From Candidatus Roseilinea sp. NK_OTU-006 (GTDB taxonomy: Bacteria > Chloroflexota > Anaerolineae > J036 > Brachytrichaceae), in assembly GCF_012931985.1 (NCBI RefSeq), contig NZ_JAAFGM010000007.1:1-64000 (forward strand): 64,000 nt of DNA, given 5' to 3'. Shown here one piece after another: positions 1 to 9,865 of this stretch. The notes beneath the pieces are model-generated. The model saw nothing but the letters and a program-made list of their open reading frames with translations, was not told the DNA's origin and did no database searches. A program made the translations under genes and the position numbers. The number at the start of each line of letters is the position of its first letter. The stretch's first letter is position 1.

Positions 1-157
1 ACAACGGTTCAATGCGCGCCCACAGACTATCAGACAGCTCCCAACTTGCAACGTCGGCGTATCGCGTCCCACTGGTATTATCCATATCCCTATTATGGCT
101 CGTTCCGTAAGTTTAGAGATAGGTTCTTAGCGTCGTGCAAGCAGGAGGGCAATACCG

Positions 158-2176
158 ATGAAGCAGGCTTATCTTTTGATCTCGACGATCGTCGTGACGC
201 TCACTGGTGGCGTTTGGGCGCCGGCGCCGAGCGTCCTGGCTCAAAGCGGTGATGTCGTGACCCAGCGACACTCCCTATCTCCCCCACCCCCTTTCACCGA
301 TGAGATCATCGTGAAATATCGCACACCGGAGAAGTTCCGCCTGCTGGATGCCGACGCCAGCGCCATGGCGGCTCAGGCGGCCGGTCAGCCGGTGCCTCCG
401 ATGCACCGCTTGAGCGACGAAGCGATGCAGGCCCTCAGCGCGCAAGCCGGCATGGCACTGACCCACGTGCGCGAGATGTCGGGCGAAGCTCACGTGTTGC
501 GCTTGCCCGAGCCCATGCCTTACGAAGCCGTGGCGCTTATCGCCAAGCAACTCGAACAGCTCGCCGAGGTCGAGTATGCCTCCCCGTCAGAGCGGATGTT
601 CATCGCGCTCACGCCCAACGACCCGCTCTATTCCCAACAGTGGCATTACTCCGCCCCTGCGCCGGGCAACTATGGAGCCAATCTTCCCAACGCCTGGAAC
701 ATCACCACCGGCTCGACCAGCATCGTGGTCGCCGTAGTGGACACCGGCATCCTCTTTGGGCATCCCGACTTGTCCGGGCGCACCGTGAGCGGCTATGATT
801 TCGTCAGCGACGTCACCAAGGCTAACGACGGCGACGGGCGAGATGCCAATGCCAGCGATCCGGGGGATTGGGCGAGCGCGGACGAATGCTACCCTGGGTC
901 TCCTGCTTTAAGCAGTAGCTGGCACGGCACGCATGTTGCCGGGACGATCGGAGCGGGCACAAACAACGCCACGGGCGTAGCAGGGATCAACTGGGTCTCG
1001 AAAATCCTGCCGGTGCGCGTGCTGGGCAAGTGCGGCGGGACCTCCTCTGACATCATTGATGGAGTACGCTGGGCGGCCGGCTTGTCCGTGCCCGGCGTGC
1101 CGGCCAACGCTAACCCGGCCCGCGTCATCAACCTCAGCCTGGGCGGCATCAGCGCCTGCTCGTCGGCGTGGCAAAACGCAATCAACCAAGTGGTAAGCAA
1201 CGGCGCTGTCGTGGTGGTCGCTGCCGGCAATCTCAACGCGCCGGCCGGCAACTTCACACCGGCCGGTTGCGCCAACGTGATCACCGTGGCTGCGACACAA
1301 CGCAACGGCAGCAAGGCATACTACAGCAATTACGGCCCTGCGGTTGAGATCAGCGCTCCCGGCGGTGAAACGTGCTCCAACACGAGTGACGGCGTGCTCT
1401 CGACATTGAACAACGGCGCCACCGCCCCCGGCGCACACAGCTACAAGTTCTACCAGGGCACGAGCATGGCTGCGCCGCACGTGGCGGGGATCGCCTCGCT
1501 CATGCTGTCGGTCAAACCCGCGCTCACGCCGGCGCAGGTGCTCGCCCTCTTGCAGAGCACTGCCACGCCCTTCCCCTCCGGCAGCACGTGCAACACCACC
1601 AATTGCGGCGCCGGCATCGTGAACGCTGCGGCAGCCGTCCAAGCAGCACAGAACAGCGCCCCCATGACGAAGCGCGCCTACCTGCCGATTGCGCGGCGGC
1701 AGGTGGCTTCGGTCGGCGGGATAGTAAACGGCAACTTCGAGCAGGGTCCGAATGTGGGCTGGACGACCAGCTCAAACTACACTTTCTGCCTGATCTGTGA
1801 TCAGAGCGATCTCCCATCAATCGGCCCGCACGGCGGCAACTGGGCAGCGCGGTTCGGCGGCATCAACAACGAGAATGCCTCGCTAAAGCAGACTGTCACC
1901 GTCCCCGCCGGCGCGCCCTACCTCGGCTTTTGGCATGCCATTTCTTCATCCGATTGGTGCAACGATGCCTACGATGTTGCGCGCGTCAAGGTGAACGGCG
2001 CCGAAGTGAAGAAGTTCCAGTTGTGCACCCCCAACAACACCACCTGGACAGCGACCTCGGTGAACCTGAGCGCCTACGCCGGCCAGACCGTCATGCTCGA
2101 GCTGCACGTCAAGACCGACAGCTCGATTGTCAGCAGTTGGCTGGTGGATGACTTGGCGTTCCAGGCAGGGCCGTAA
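158..2176 (+). CDS. Secreted subtilisin-like serine peptidase (S8) with C-terminal accessory domain
   Basis: Exported protease of 672 aa. The start is fixed by AGGAGG at 143-148, ten bases before the ATG. Residues 1-29 form a signal peptide ending around VLAQ. A propeptide-like region (about 45-150) precedes the S8 catalytic domain. The triad is visible: D195 (VVDTG), H256 (HGTHVAG) and S436 (GTSMAAPH), with an oxyanion Asn in AAGN near 358. Residues 508-514 read YLPIARR, a signature also seen at the C-termini of two other exported proteins in this window. After it comes a Cys-containing beta-rich domain of about 150 aa (NGNFEQG start), resembling carbohydrate-binding jelly-roll modules. The gene stands alone and converges on gltX. 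Substrate unknown; the protease call is firm. Confidence 0.95.
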   Translation: MKQAYLLISTIVVTLTGGVWAPAPSVLAQSGDVVTQRHSLSPPPPFTDEIIVKYRTPEKFRLLDADASAMAAQAAGQPVPPMHRLSDEAMQALSAQAGMALTHVREMSGEAHVLRLPEPMPYEAVALIAKQLEQLAEVEYASPSERMFIALTPNDPLYSQQWHYSAPAPGNYGANLPNAWNITTGSTSIVVAVVDTGILFGHPDLSGRTVSGYDFVSDVTKANDGDGRDANASDPGDWASADECYPGSPALSSSWHGTHVAGTIGAGTNNATGVAGINWVSKILPVRVLGKCGGTSSDIIDGVRWAAGLSVPGVPANANPARVINLSLGGISACSSAWQNAINQVVSNGAVVVVAAGNLNAPAGNFTPAGCANVITVAATQRNGSKAYYSNYGPAVEISAPGGETCSNTSDGVLSTLNNGATAPGAHSYKFYQGTSMAAPHVAGIASLMLSVKPALTPAQVLALLQSTATPFPSGSTCNTTNCGAGIVNAAAAVQAAQNSAPMTKRAYLPIARRQVASVGGIVNGNFEQGPNVGWTTSSNYTFCLICDQSDLPSIGPHGGNWAARFGGINNENASLKQTVTVPAGAPYLGFWHAISSSDWCNDAYDVARVKVNGAEVKKFQLCTPNNTTWTATSVNLSAYAGQTVMLELHVKTDSSIVSSWLVDDLAFQAGP

Positions 2177-2194
2177 TACCGCAGTGCCACATGC

Positions 2195-2227
2195 AGAACC
2201 CCGGCTTCTCGGAGAAACCGGGGTTCT
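2195..2227. terminator. Hairpin between convergent S8 peptidase and gltX
   Basis: A perfect 10-bp inverted repeat (AGAACCCCGG / CCGGGGTTCT) with a 13-base loop lies between the stop codons of two convergent genes. Its position suggests a bidirectional terminator. The T-tract is weak on the plus side (TTCTCTTCTC). Confidence 0.65.
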
Positions 2228-2231
2228 CTTC

Positions 2232-3755
2232 TCACATGCCCGACTGCAAGCGCGCGATGGCGCGATCGAGACGGATCAAGCAGGTCTTGCGGCCGAGGAT
2301 GGCCATGGTGGCGAACAGCGGTGGCGTGACAGATTTGCCAGTCACCGCGTTGCGCACCACCGTGAAGAGCTGCGTCGGCTTTAAGCCCAGGGCCTGGCAC
2401 AGCGCGCGCAGGGCCTGTTCCAGCAGCGCATCCTCAAACGGCTCGACCTCGGCGACCACGCGACGCGTCTCGCGCAGCGCCTCCAGCGATTGCAGCCGAT
2501 CCATCTTCGGGCCGACCAACATCTCTGCCGGCGGGGGGTGAATATCGCTGAAGAAGAAATCCACCAGCGGCGCGGCATCGGTGAGCTTTTTGATGCGCTC
2601 CTGGACGTGCGGCACGATGCGCAGCAGCCGGGCGCGCTGCTCCGGCGTGTCCACGAGGATGCCGGCGCGGGCCAGAAAGGGGACCAGGCGCGCCGCCAAA
2701 TCCTCTGCCGGCAGGCGCCGGATGTGCACGCCGTTCAGCCAGTCGAGCTTGTTGTAGTCGAACACGGCCGGCGAGCTGCCGATGCCCTCCATCGAAAACT
2801 TGGCGATCAGCTCCTCGCGGGTGAAGACGTTCTGCTCGTCGCCGCCGCCCGGCGCCCAACCCAAGAGGGCCAAGAAGTTGATCAGCGCTTCGGGGATGTA
2901 GCCCTGGTCGCGGAACTCAAACACGCTCTGCGCCCCATGGCGCTTGCTCAGCTTTTTGCCGTCGGTGCCCAACACGTTAGGCACGTGCGCCCACTGCGGC
3001 TCCGGCCAGCCGAAGTAGCGATACAGCAGCACGTGCTTAGGCGCGCTGGGCAGCCAATCGTCGCCGCGCAGCACGTGGGTGACCCCCTGAAGATGGTCAT
3101 CCACCACCACAGCCAGGTGATACGTTGGGAAGCCGTCCATCTTCAAGAGCACCTGATCGTCCACCTGGGCGTTATCAAAGCTCAGGCGGCCTTTGATTAA
3201 GTCGTCGAATTCGGTCCGCCCCGAGCGCGGCAGAACGCGCATGCGGATCACGTGCGGCTCATCGGCGCGCACATCGGTGCGCAGCCGCATCTCCTCGCGA
3301 AAGATGAAGGTCTGCTTGCGCGCCTGCGCCTCGGCGCGCATGCGCTGAAGCTCCTCGGGCGTTTCGTTGGCGCGATAGGCGTAGCCGTGCGCCACCAACC
3401 ACTCGGCCCACTGCTTGTAAAGGTGCAGGCGATGCGATTGCACAAACGGGCCAGGGATGCCCTTGTATTCGCCATCGTCGAGCGCGCCGGGGTAGTCCTC
3501 ATTGGTGCGCATGGCCCGTAGCTCATCGTGATCCGGGCCGCCATCGAGGGTCAGGCCCAGCCAATCGAACGCCTCCAGGATGCGCCGCGTCGCGCCGGGG
3601 ACGTAGCGCTCCTGGTCGGTGTCCTCAACGCGCAGGTAAAACTCACCGCCGGTATGCCGGGCCAGCAACCAACTGAAGATCGCAGTGCGCACCCCGCCGA
3701 TGTGCAAGTCGCCTGTTGGGGAGGGGGCAAAGCGTGTGCGCGCCCTGACACTCAT
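2232..3755 (-). CDS. gltX: Glutamyl-tRNA synthetase
   Basis: Class I aminoacyl-tRNA synthetase charging tRNA-Glu, 507 aa. The HIGH box is at residues 18-21 (HIGG, after PSPTG) and the KMSKS box at 268-272 (KLSKR). The C-terminal anticodon-binding part ends in the family pattern [15 protein letters not shown] short extra stretch (about 95-103) precedes the usual GPxxQS motif. The start codon overlaps the stop of ndk by 4 bases (ATGA), so the two genes are probably translationally coupled. The sequence alone does not show whether it is discriminating or also charges tRNA-Gln. Confidence 0.96.
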   Translation of the reverse strand: MSVRARTRFAPSPTGDLHIGGVRTAIFSWLLARHTGGEFYLRVEDTDQERYVPGATRRILEAFDWLGLTLDGGPDHDELRAMRTNEDYPGALDDGEYKGIPGPFVQSHRLHLYKQWAEWLVAHGYAYRANETPEELQRMRAEAQARKQTFIFREEMRLRTDVRADEPHVIRMRVLPRSGRTEFDDLIKGRLSFDNAQVDDQVLLKMDGFPTYHLAVVVDDHLQGVTHVLRGDDWLPSAPKHVLLYRYFGWPEPQWAHVPNVLGTDGKKLSKRHGAQSVFEFRDQGYIPEALINFLALLGWAPGGGDEQNVFTREELIAKFSMEGIGSSPAVFDYNKLDWLNGVHIRRLPAEDLAARLVPFLARAGILVDTPEQRARLLRIVPHVQERIKKLTDAAPLVDFFFSDIHPPPAEMLVGPKMDRLQSLEALRETRRVVAEVEPFEDALLEQALRALCQALGLKPTQLFTVVRNAVTGKSVTPPLFATMAILGRKTCLIRLDRAIARLQSGM

Positions 3756-4201
3756 TCCTTCAACCAGACGTCTCCGGCGCGCTGATAGCTGATCAACTCT
3801 TCCGGCTTGAAGTAGAGCGCGAGCTCGCGCGCGGCAGTCTCGGGGCCATCGCTACCGTGCACGATGTTGCGCGAGACATCCAGGCCGAAGTCGGCGCGGA
3901 TGCTGCCGGGCGCTGCTTCGTGGGGACGGGTGGCGCCCATGGTCTGGCGTGCAGCAGCGATGGCGTTCGGCCCTTCCAGGCACATCACCACCACCGGCCC
4001 GGAGGTGATGAACTTCACCGTGCCCTCGAAGAACGGCTTGCCGCGATGCTCTGCATAGTGAGCCTCAGCCAGCTCGCGCGAAATCTGCATCAACTTCAAG
4101 CCGGCAATGCGCAAGCCGCGCGCTTCAAACCGTCGAATGACTTCGCCGACCAGCGCGCGCTGCACGCCGTCGGGCTTGATAATGATCAATGTGCGTTCCA
4201 T
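3752..4201 (-). CDS. ndk: Nucleoside diphosphate kinase
   Basis: Transfers the gamma phosphate between nucleoside triphosphates and diphosphates through a phospho-histidine. The 149-aa product starts [15 protein letters not shown], the canonical N-terminus. A frame extending 10 codons further upstream has no family support, so this internal ATG is chosen. The active-site His lies in NIVHGSDG, and the C-terminus ([11 protein letters not shown]) is typical. First gene of a pair with gltX, overlapping by 4 bases. Confidence 0.96.
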   Translation of the reverse strand: MERTLIIIKPDGVQRALVGEVIRRFEARGLRIAGLKLMQISRELAEAHYAEHRGKPFFEGTVKFITSGPVVVMCLEGPNAIAAARQTMGATRPHEAAPGSIRADFGLDVSRNIVHGSDGPETAARELALYFKPEELISYQRAGDVWLKE

Positions 4202-4245
4202 GACGTTGAAATGTCCTATTGCTTTTAACAAGATGCTATGCTGAA

Positions 4246-5805
4246 TTAAGCTTCTGTCGCCAGTATCATGGCACGGCGGTAGGCTTGTAGCGCAGCATTC
4301 ATATCGCCCTTGCGAGCGTAGGCCATGCCGAGCAATTCGTGCGCCGCGCGCGCCAAGGGCTGCACGGTGCTCAGGGCTGCTAGGTCAGCGATGACCTCAT
4401 CCAGCGCCTTCCCCCGCCCCAGCGCAATGGCTTTCTCGTAGAGGCTCATCGCCTCCTGCCAGCGGCCCCGATTGATCGCCTCGCGCGCGGCCGCCGCTCG
4501 GCTCGTTGCCATCAGGCCGGCCAATGACGCACGCGATGCGCCTCGCCTGGGCGTGTGCGGCTTCGGCTGGGCGATCCACGTAGGCATCGTCGCTTCGTTC
4601 GCCACCCATTCCGGCGACGCCCCACCCGCGGATACATTCGGCCTCGTGGGTTGCGGCGGCATCGGGACGGAGCCGCCTGGCTCAGCGTCCACTGCATCGG
4701 TCAGCCATACCGAGGCCGCTGCGCCGCTTTCGCCGGACACGTCGTCAGATTCTTCCCACTCTAGTGGGATGAGCGATTCGACAGGCATCCCATCGTCGTC
4801 GGCGCCCGCGGCGTCGTGGAGGTGCACAACGTCGCCAGCGACCGCCGCTGCGACCTCATCACCCGAGGCGGCGGCGATCAGCGCGTCGTCGCGCTCCAAC
4901 GGATACGTCGCGTCGTTAGCCGAAAACGGCTGCGCGATGCGCTCCAACGGCTTCGGCGCAGATGAAGCCGCGGCCACCAAATCGCTCACCCACGCCGCAC
5001 GATCCAACGCCTCGGCTTCCTCGGCAGCCGACTGGGCAGAGGGTTGACGAACCGCCGGGACGCTCACCACTTCAAGCGGCGAATCATCGCCGAGCAGCGC
5101 CTTGACGTGGCGGTGATCGGGATCGAGGCGCTCGATGGCATTCAGGTGCGCCTGCTCCAGGCCGGGCGGGCCGATCCGCCGCCAGAGCGCCAAAAGCAGC
5201 GCATGCGCGTTTAGGCAATCCGGCTGGATGTCCAGGATGAACTGACACGCTTCGGCGGCCGCAACGCGCAACCCGGCCTCCCAGAGCGCATGGGCCAGCG
5301 CCACCAGCGCGTCGGCGCGGTCCGGGCATTGCGCGACGACGCTATGCAGCCGCGTGATGCCTCGGTCAAACAGGCCAGCGCGCACGTCGTTCAAGCCTTC
5401 TCGCAGCGCCGCGCCCACCTCCGGCCACTCGGCGTCTTCGGCGTCGCGAGCTGCGACGATGCGCAGAAGCGCCTCATCCTCCGGCGCGTAGTCGAGCGCT
5501 TGCCGAGCGACGAGTTTCGCCTCAGCGCCTTGGCCGGCGTGGCTCAGCGCCAGCGCCAGGCGCCGCATCGCGTTGACATCGGCCGGCGCGATGTCGAGCA
5601 CGCGCCGGTATGCCTCCGACGCCTGGAATGGCCGTCCCGACGCGTCGAACGCTTCGGCCCGCGCGCGCCAAACGCCGATCGCATCCGGGTAAGACTGCAG
5701 CAAATCATCGGTGAGCGCGATCGCGCGGTCGTGATCGCCAGCCGCAATTGCAGCTTCGACCTCCGACAGTACGTCGCCGAGCGTAGGCTCGCTGGTCATG
5801 GCCAC
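4246..5805 (-). CDS. TPR-repeat protein
   Basis: A 519-aa protein with no recognised enzymatic domain. Residues 10-110 and about 125-235 form helical tetratricopeptide-like repeats (for example [23 protein letters not shown]). Residues 240-410 are acidic and proline/alanine-rich, probably disordered. Residues 425-515 form further TPR units ([32 protein letters not shown]). No signal peptide or membrane segment is seen, so a cytoplasmic scaffold is likely. ATG codons two positions apart (MAMTS) leave the start slightly uncertain. It lies downstream of the RRM gene but is separated from it by a terminator-like hairpin. Confidence 0.8.
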   Translation of the reverse strand: MAMTSEPTLGDVLSEVEAAIAAGDHDRAIALTDDLLQSYPDAIGVWRARAEAFDASGRPFQASEAYRRVLDIAPADVNAMRRLALALSHAGQGAEAKLVARQALDYAPEDEALLRIVAARDAEDAEWPEVGAALREGLNDVRAGLFDRGITRLHSVVAQCPDRADALVALAHALWEAGLRVAAAEACQFILDIQPDCLNAHALLLALWRRIGPPGLEQAHLNAIERLDPDHRHVKALLGDDSPLEVVSVPAVRQPSAQSAAEEAEALDRAAWVSDLVAAASSAPKPLERIAQPFSANDATYPLERDDALIAAASGDEVAAAVAGDVVHLHDAAGADDDGMPVESLIPLEWEESDDVSGESGAAASVWLTDAVDAEPGGSVPMPPQPTRPNVSAGGASPEWVANEATMPTWIAQPKPHTPRRGASRASLAGLMATSRAAAAREAINRGRWQEAMSLYEKAIALGRGKALDEVIADLAALSTVQPLARAAHELLGMAYARKGDMNAALQAYRRAMILATEA

Positions 5806-5819
5806 GATTTTAACCGCGG

Positions 5820-5848
5820 GAAAAGCAAGAGACAGCCCGCAGGCTGCC
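5820..5848 (-). terminator. Probable intrinsic terminator of the RRM gene
   Basis: Read on the minus strand, a 7-bp stem (GGCAGCC with GGGCTGTC, one G-T pair) and a 3-base loop are followed by TCTTGCTTTT. It lies between the stop of the RRM gene and the start of the TPR gene. Confidence 0.5.
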
Positions 5849-5874
5849 CCTTACACATCGTTCATGCGATGCGC

Positions 5875-6282
5875 CTAGAAGTCGTCGTAGACGTCTCGCC
5901 GCCAATCGCGATTGCGTTCGCGGTCGCGCCCGCGCGCTGCGTCGCGGCGATCGCGATTGCCGCGATTCCCGCTGCTGCTGCCGAGACGACTCGTCCGCTC
6001 CGGCGCATTGCTGCTCACATTGCGCGGTCGTTCTTCTTTGGGTCGAGCAAAATCGATGCGAATCGGACGCTGGTCAAGCAGCTTCCCGTTGAGCGTGTTG
6101 ATGGCGTTCTGCGCGCCCTCGTCGGTAGCCATCTCAACAAAGCCGAAGCCCTTGGAACGCCTGCTGACGCGCTCAAGCACAATCTCCGCAGATTTCACCT
6201 CGCCGGCTGCCGCAAAGAAGTTGCGCAGCCCCTCGTCGGTCGTGGAGTATGCAAGGTTACCCACATACAGTCTGCTGGTCAT
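5875..6282 (-). CDS. RRM-type RNA-binding protein (cyanobacterial Rbp-like)
   Basis: A single RNA-recognition motif followed by a basic tail, 135 aa. RNP2 is LYVGNL (residues 5-10) and RNP1 is KGFGFVEM (about 44-51). The tail from residue 85 is rich in Arg, Gly, Asp and Ser (GNRGNRDRRD, RDRERNRDWRRD). Family members bind RNA and are often cold-induced chaperones; that role here is inference. The untranslated region upstream is long (next gene end at 6683), as is common for such genes, and contains a 15-bp palindrome. Confidence 0.9.
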   Translation of the reverse strand: MTSRLYVGNLAYSTTDEGLRNFFAAAGEVKSAEIVLERVSRRSKGFGFVEMATDEGAQNAINTLNGKLLDQRPIRIDFARPKEERPRNVSSNAPERTSRLGSSSGNRGNRDRRDAARGRDRERNRDWRRDVYDDF

Positions 6283-6682
6283 AGCGTGTATGCCTTTTTC
6301 TCCTGTTCAAACGTGCTGATCTCTCACTCAAACTCAACGAACAACGGAACGCTCCGGACCGGAGCCGAAAAGTAGATGGGATGGCGGATAATTGGGTTGA
6401 ATGTTCTTCCTTCTTTCGCGTAGCTCTCTCCTACAAGCGCGGCGAACGCGCACACTGGGGTGTGGCTCGTTTGTCACCGATGAGTCCTCGACGCGCAATG
6501 CACCGCAAAGGTCAGAGACTGAGGGGCGAATAGCAAAGGGCAAAAGCGGACAGGACGAGAGGAGACTCGTGAGCGAAGGGGATCATGCGATGAAACGATG
6601 CCTGCACCTGATCTAAACCTCGCCCGGCTTCAGCGCCGGACAGCAGAAATATAGCACGTCGCCGGAAGTTTGCAAATTGCCG
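6283..6682. other. Gene-free stretch upstream of the RRM gene
   Basis: About 400 bases without a convincing gene. It holds a 15-bp palindrome, GCTCCGG-A-CCGGAGC, at 6351-6365. On the minus strand there is an AGGAG 17 bases before the RRM start and an AAGG about 11 bases before it. It may be a long leader for the RRM mRNA. Small plus-strand frames here show no recognisable protein. Confidence 0.4.
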
Positions 6683-7018
6683 TCATGTCCGACCCGGCCG
6701 CCGGCCGGCACCGCGCCCCCACGCACGTCTTGCGCTTCGGGCTTCTCCGGCAGCGCCAAACACTTGGAGCAGTTCCGAGACGACGCGCTCACGCTCGCGT
6801 GGGTCGTCGCTGCGGATCGCGGTGGCGACGCAGGTGTTCAAATGCTCCGAGAGCAGCACCGCGTTAAAGCGCTCCAACGCCTGCTGGATGGCTTTCACCT
6901 GGTGGATGACGTCAATGCAATATGCGTCGTCCTCAACCATGCGCTGGATGCCGCGCACGTGTCCCTCGATCGTCCTCAGACGGGCGAGCAAGTCTTTCTT
7001 CGTCGTCTGGCTGGGCAT
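6683..7018 (-). CDS. csoR: Copper-sensing repressor CsoR
   Basis: Four-helix DUF156/CsoR-family repressor of 111 aa, divergent from copZ-copA. The Cu(I) ligand set Cys-His-Cys is present at C34 (YCIDV), H59 and C63 (SEHLNTC). The N-terminal DNA-contact segment is LARLRTIEGHVRGIQRM. The start MPSQTTKK is chosen; a 21-codon extension would run through the promoter palindrome. In the known family, copper binding releases the operator and derepresses efflux genes. The C-terminal tail (about 90-111, Arg/Gly-rich) is longer than in minimal CsoRs. Confidence 0.93.
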   Translation of the reverse strand: MPSQTTKKDLLARLRTIEGHVRGIQRMVEDDAYCIDVIHQVKAIQQALERFNAVLLSEHLNTCVATAIRSDDPRERERVVSELLQVFGAAGEARSARRAWGRGAGRRPGRT

Positions 7019-7022
7019 GGTG

Positions 7023-7077
7023 TATAATCCTTTACGCCTACCCCGTCCCCTGGGGGATGGGGTAGGCGCAAAGTATA
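7023..7077. promoter_or_regulatory. Divergent csoR/copZ promoter region with CsoR-type operator
   Basis: A 34-bp nearly perfect palindrome occupies 7035-7068: arms CGCCTACCCCGTCCCC and GGGGATGGGGTAGGCG around TG, with one mismatch. G-tract palindromes of this shape are typical CsoR operators. A plus-strand TATAAT (7023-7028) and a minus-strand TATACT (complement of 7072-7077) flank it and point inward. Both predicted transcription starts would therefore fall in or at the edge of the palindrome, which fits mutual repression by CsoR. The -35 elements are weak. Confidence 0.75.
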
Positions 7078-7098
7078 TCACCGACGGACCGCGGAACC

Positions 7099-7302
7099 AT
7101 GAACACCAAGACCTTTCGCATCCCCAACATCGGGTGCGATGGCTGCGCCCGCACCATCCAGAATGAACTGAAGGACCTGCCCGGCGTGACCTCGGTTCAA
7201 GCCGACCCAGCGACCAAGATGGTCACCGTGACGTGGGACGAACCGGCGCGCTGGGACGCCATTCGCGAGAAGCTGATCGCGATTCACTACCCGCCTGAGT
7301 AG
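7099..7302 (+). CDS. copZ: CopZ-like copper chaperone (HMA domain)
   Basis: A free-standing heavy-metal-associated domain of 67 aa with the Cu(I) motif GCDGC (Cys 13 and 16) near the N-terminus. The fold-defining pattern DLPGVTSVQADPATKMVTV follows. It would carry cytosolic Cu(I) to the CopA ATPase encoded 20 bases downstream. It is the first gene of the plus-strand transcript leaving the csoR operator. Confidence 0.9.
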   Translation: MNTKTFRIPNIGCDGCARTIQNELKDLPGVTSVQADPATKMVTVTWDEPARWDAIREKLIAIHYPPE

Positions 7303-7322
7303 CGGATCGCGCTTTATATTCG

Positions 7323-9824
7323 ATGAGCGCGATCGAACTGCCCATCACGGGCATGACCTGCGCCAACTGCGCCAACACCATCGAGCGCGTTCTGCGCAAA
7401 ACGCCCGGCGTAACCGACGCGTCGGTGAACTTAGCTGGCGAACGCGCCTCGGTGACGTTCGACCCGGCACAGACCTCAGCAGCCCAGCTCATCGAGCGCG
7501 TGCGCGCTGCAGGCTATGATGTGCCGCTGGCGCGCGTCGAGCTGCCGGTCGTGGGCATGACCTGCGCCAACTGCGCCCATACGATTGAGCGCATCGTGAA
7601 GCAATTGCCCGGCGTCGCCGAAGCCAGCGTCAACCTCGCCAGCGAGCGACTATCCGTGGGCTATCTGCCCGGCGCAGCGAGCATCGCCGAGGTTGTCGCC
7701 GCGATCCGCCGGGCCGGCTATGACGTGCCAACGCAAGCTACCACGGCCGATCGCGCATCGCCATCGGAGGTGGTGCGCACCGCGCACCGCGCCGAGATCG
7801 CCGACCGCCGGCGGCGCATGGTCGTGGGCTTGATCTTCGCCCTGCCGGCCTTCACGCTCAGCATGAGCCGCGACCTGGGGCTGCTGGCAGCGCTGTTCGG
7901 GCCGCACTTCGCCCCGATGGCCGGGCATCGGATGCCGGAGCATATCGCAGTCGATTGGATCCTATTCGCGCTCACCCTACCGGTGCAGGTCTATACGGGC
8001 TGGCCGTATTATCGGCACGGCTATCGGGCGCTGCGCAACGGCGCGCCCAACATGGATGTGCTGATCGCGCTCGGCTCCAGCGTCGCGTTCGGATACTCCG
8101 CCCTCGTCCTGCTCGGCGGGGGCGATGGGCACGTCTATTTCGAGACTGCGGCCATGATCCTGGCGCTGATCAGCGTGGGCAAGTATCTGGAAGCGCGCGC
8201 CAAGGGGCGCGCCGGCGCCGCCATCGAGCGTCTGATCGGCCTGACGCCGAAGACGGCGCGCGTGCTGCGCCGCCGGGATTCCGCCCAGAACGATACCTAC
8301 GAAGAGATCGAAACGCCGATCGAGCACATCGCCATCGGCGACGTGATCGTCGCCCGGCCCGGCGAGCGCATCGCGGCGGACGGCGTGGTGGTCGCCGGCC
8401 GTTCTGCAGTGGACGAGAGCCCGATCACGGGCGAGAGCGTGCCGCGCGACAAACAGCCGGGCGACCCGGTGACCGCCGGCACGCTGAACAAAGAAGGGGT
8501 ATTACGCTACGAAGCAGCGCGCGTCGGCAAGGACACCACCCTGGCGCAGGTCATCCGGCTGGTCGAACAGGCGCAAGGCAGCAAAGCACCCATCCAAACA
8601 CTGGCCGACCGCATCTCGGCCGTCTTCGTGCCGACGGTGTTGGCGATCGCCGTCCTTACCCTCGCAGCATGGCTGTTGCTGAGCAGCGACTTCGAGCGCG
8701 CCGTGATCAACGCGGTGGCCGTGCTGGTCATCGCCTGCCCCTGCGCGCTCGGCCTAGCGACGCCCACCGCAATCATGGTCGGCATGGGCAAGGGCGCCGA
8801 ACTCGGCATCTTGTTCAGGAACAGCGCGGCGCTGGAGCAAGCCGCGCGGGTCGGCGTCGTCGCGTTCGATAAAACCGGCACACTCACCCAGGGCAAGCCC
8901 GCAGTAACCGAGGTGCTCTCCTTCGGCGATGTGAAGGCCGAATCCGTGCTCGCGCTCGCCGCGAGCGCCGAGTGGAACAGCGAGCACCCGTTAGCGCGGA
9001 CCGTGGTCGAGACTGCCGAGGCGCGCCGGCTCCCTATCGCGCCGGTGGGTCGCTTCCAGGCGTTGCCCGGCCGCGGCGTCACGGCGACCACGACGAATGG
9101 TTCGGCATCGGGCGCAGCGCAGCATCTCGTCGCCGCGGGCAACCTCAAGTTGATGCAGACGCAGGGCGTCGCCGTGGATGCGCAAGCCAGCCAGGGCATC
9201 GCGCAGTTGCAGGCGAAGGGGCGAACAGTGATGCTGGTGGCGATGGACGGCAGGCTGATTGGCGCGATCGGGCTGATGGATACACTTCGGCCGGAAGCCC
9301 AGGCGTGCATCGCCGAACTCAAGCGGCGCGGCATCTTCACCGCTATGCTGACCGGCGACAACGCGCGGGCGGCTCAGGCAGTGGCGCACGACCTCGGCGT
9401 GGATGAAGTCGTCGCCGAAGTGCTGCCGGCCGACAAAGCCACGCAGGTTGCCGCGCTGCAAACGTCCGGGCGCGGCGCGGTCGCCATGGTCGGCGATGGG
9501 ATCAACGACGCCCCGGCGCTGGCGCAAGCCGACATCGGCATCGCCATCGGCGCCGGTGCCGACGTGGCGATCGAGGCCGCCGACATCACCCTTATGCGCA
9601 GCGACCTGCGCGGCGTAGTCCAAGCCATTGACCTGGCCCGACTGACCGCGCGCGGCATCCGCCAAAATCTGTTCTGGGCGTTCTTCTACAACGCCTTGCT
9701 CATCCCAGCGGCGGCGCTTGGCATCTTTCAGCAATATGGGCCGATCCTGGCCGCGGGGGCCATGGCCTTCAGCTCGCTCTTCGTCATCGGCAACAGCCTG
9801 CGCCTGCGCCGGGCGCGGGTATAA
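7323..9824 (+). CDS. copA: Cu(I)-exporting P1B-type ATPase
   Basis: Membrane pump of 833 aa that exports copper at the cost of ATP. Two N-terminal HMA domains carry GMTCANC at Cys 13/16 and 81/84. The CPC metal site is at 472-474 in a transmembrane helix and the phosphorylated Asp is D516 in DKTGTLT. Also present are TGES (actuator, 369-372), SEHPLA (nucleotide binding) and GDGINDAPAL (hinge). NMDVLIALG and the helix 7-8 region match the copper subgroup. It follows copZ in the same operon and is presumably controlled by CsoR. Confidence 0.97.
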   Translation: MSAIELPITGMTCANCANTIERVLRKTPGVTDASVNLAGERASVTFDPAQTSAAQLIERVRAAGYDVPLARVELPVVGMTCANCAHTIERIVKQLPGVAEASVNLASERLSVGYLPGAASIAEVVAAIRRAGYDVPTQATTADRASPSEVVRTAHRAEIADRRRRMVVGLIFALPAFTLSMSRDLGLLAALFGPHFAPMAGHRMPEHIAVDWILFALTLPVQVYTGWPYYRHGYRALRNGAPNMDVLIALGSSVAFGYSALVLLGGGDGHVYFETAAMILALISVGKYLEARAKGRAGAAIERLIGLTPKTARVLRRRDSAQNDTYEEIETPIEHIAIGDVIVARPGERIAADGVVVAGRSAVDESPITGESVPRDKQPGDPVTAGTLNKEGVLRYEAARVGKDTTLAQVIRLVEQAQGSKAPIQTLADRISAVFVPTVLAIAVLTLAAWLLLSSDFERAVINAVAVLVIACPCALGLATPTAIMVGMGKGAELGILFRNSAALEQAARVGVVAFDKTGTLTQGKPAVTEVLSFGDVKAESVLALAASAEWNSEHPLARTVVETAEARRLPIAPVGRFQALPGRGVTATTTNGSASGAAQHLVAAGNLKLMQTQGVAVDAQASQGIAQLQAKGRTVMLVAMDGRLIGAIGLMDTLRPEAQACIAELKRRGIFTAMLTGDNARAAQAVAHDLGVDEVVAEVLPADKATQVAALQTSGRGAVAMVGDGINDAPALAQADIGIAIGAGADVAIEAADITLMRSDLRGVVQAIDLARLTARGIRQNLFWAFFYNALLIPAAALGIFQQYGPILAAGAMAFSSLFVIGNSLRLRRARV

Positions 9825-9865
9825 CTGGCGCGCGCCCACGCAAGCAGTACACTTTTCACCCAGCC

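Noticed and set aside
4202..4231. Ten-codon N-terminal extension of ndk
   Set aside because: The family starts at [12 protein letters not shown]; the extra residues match nothing.
6401..6616. Small plus-strand frames between the RRM gene and csoR
   Set aside because: No ribosome site, no coding bias and no recognisable protein.
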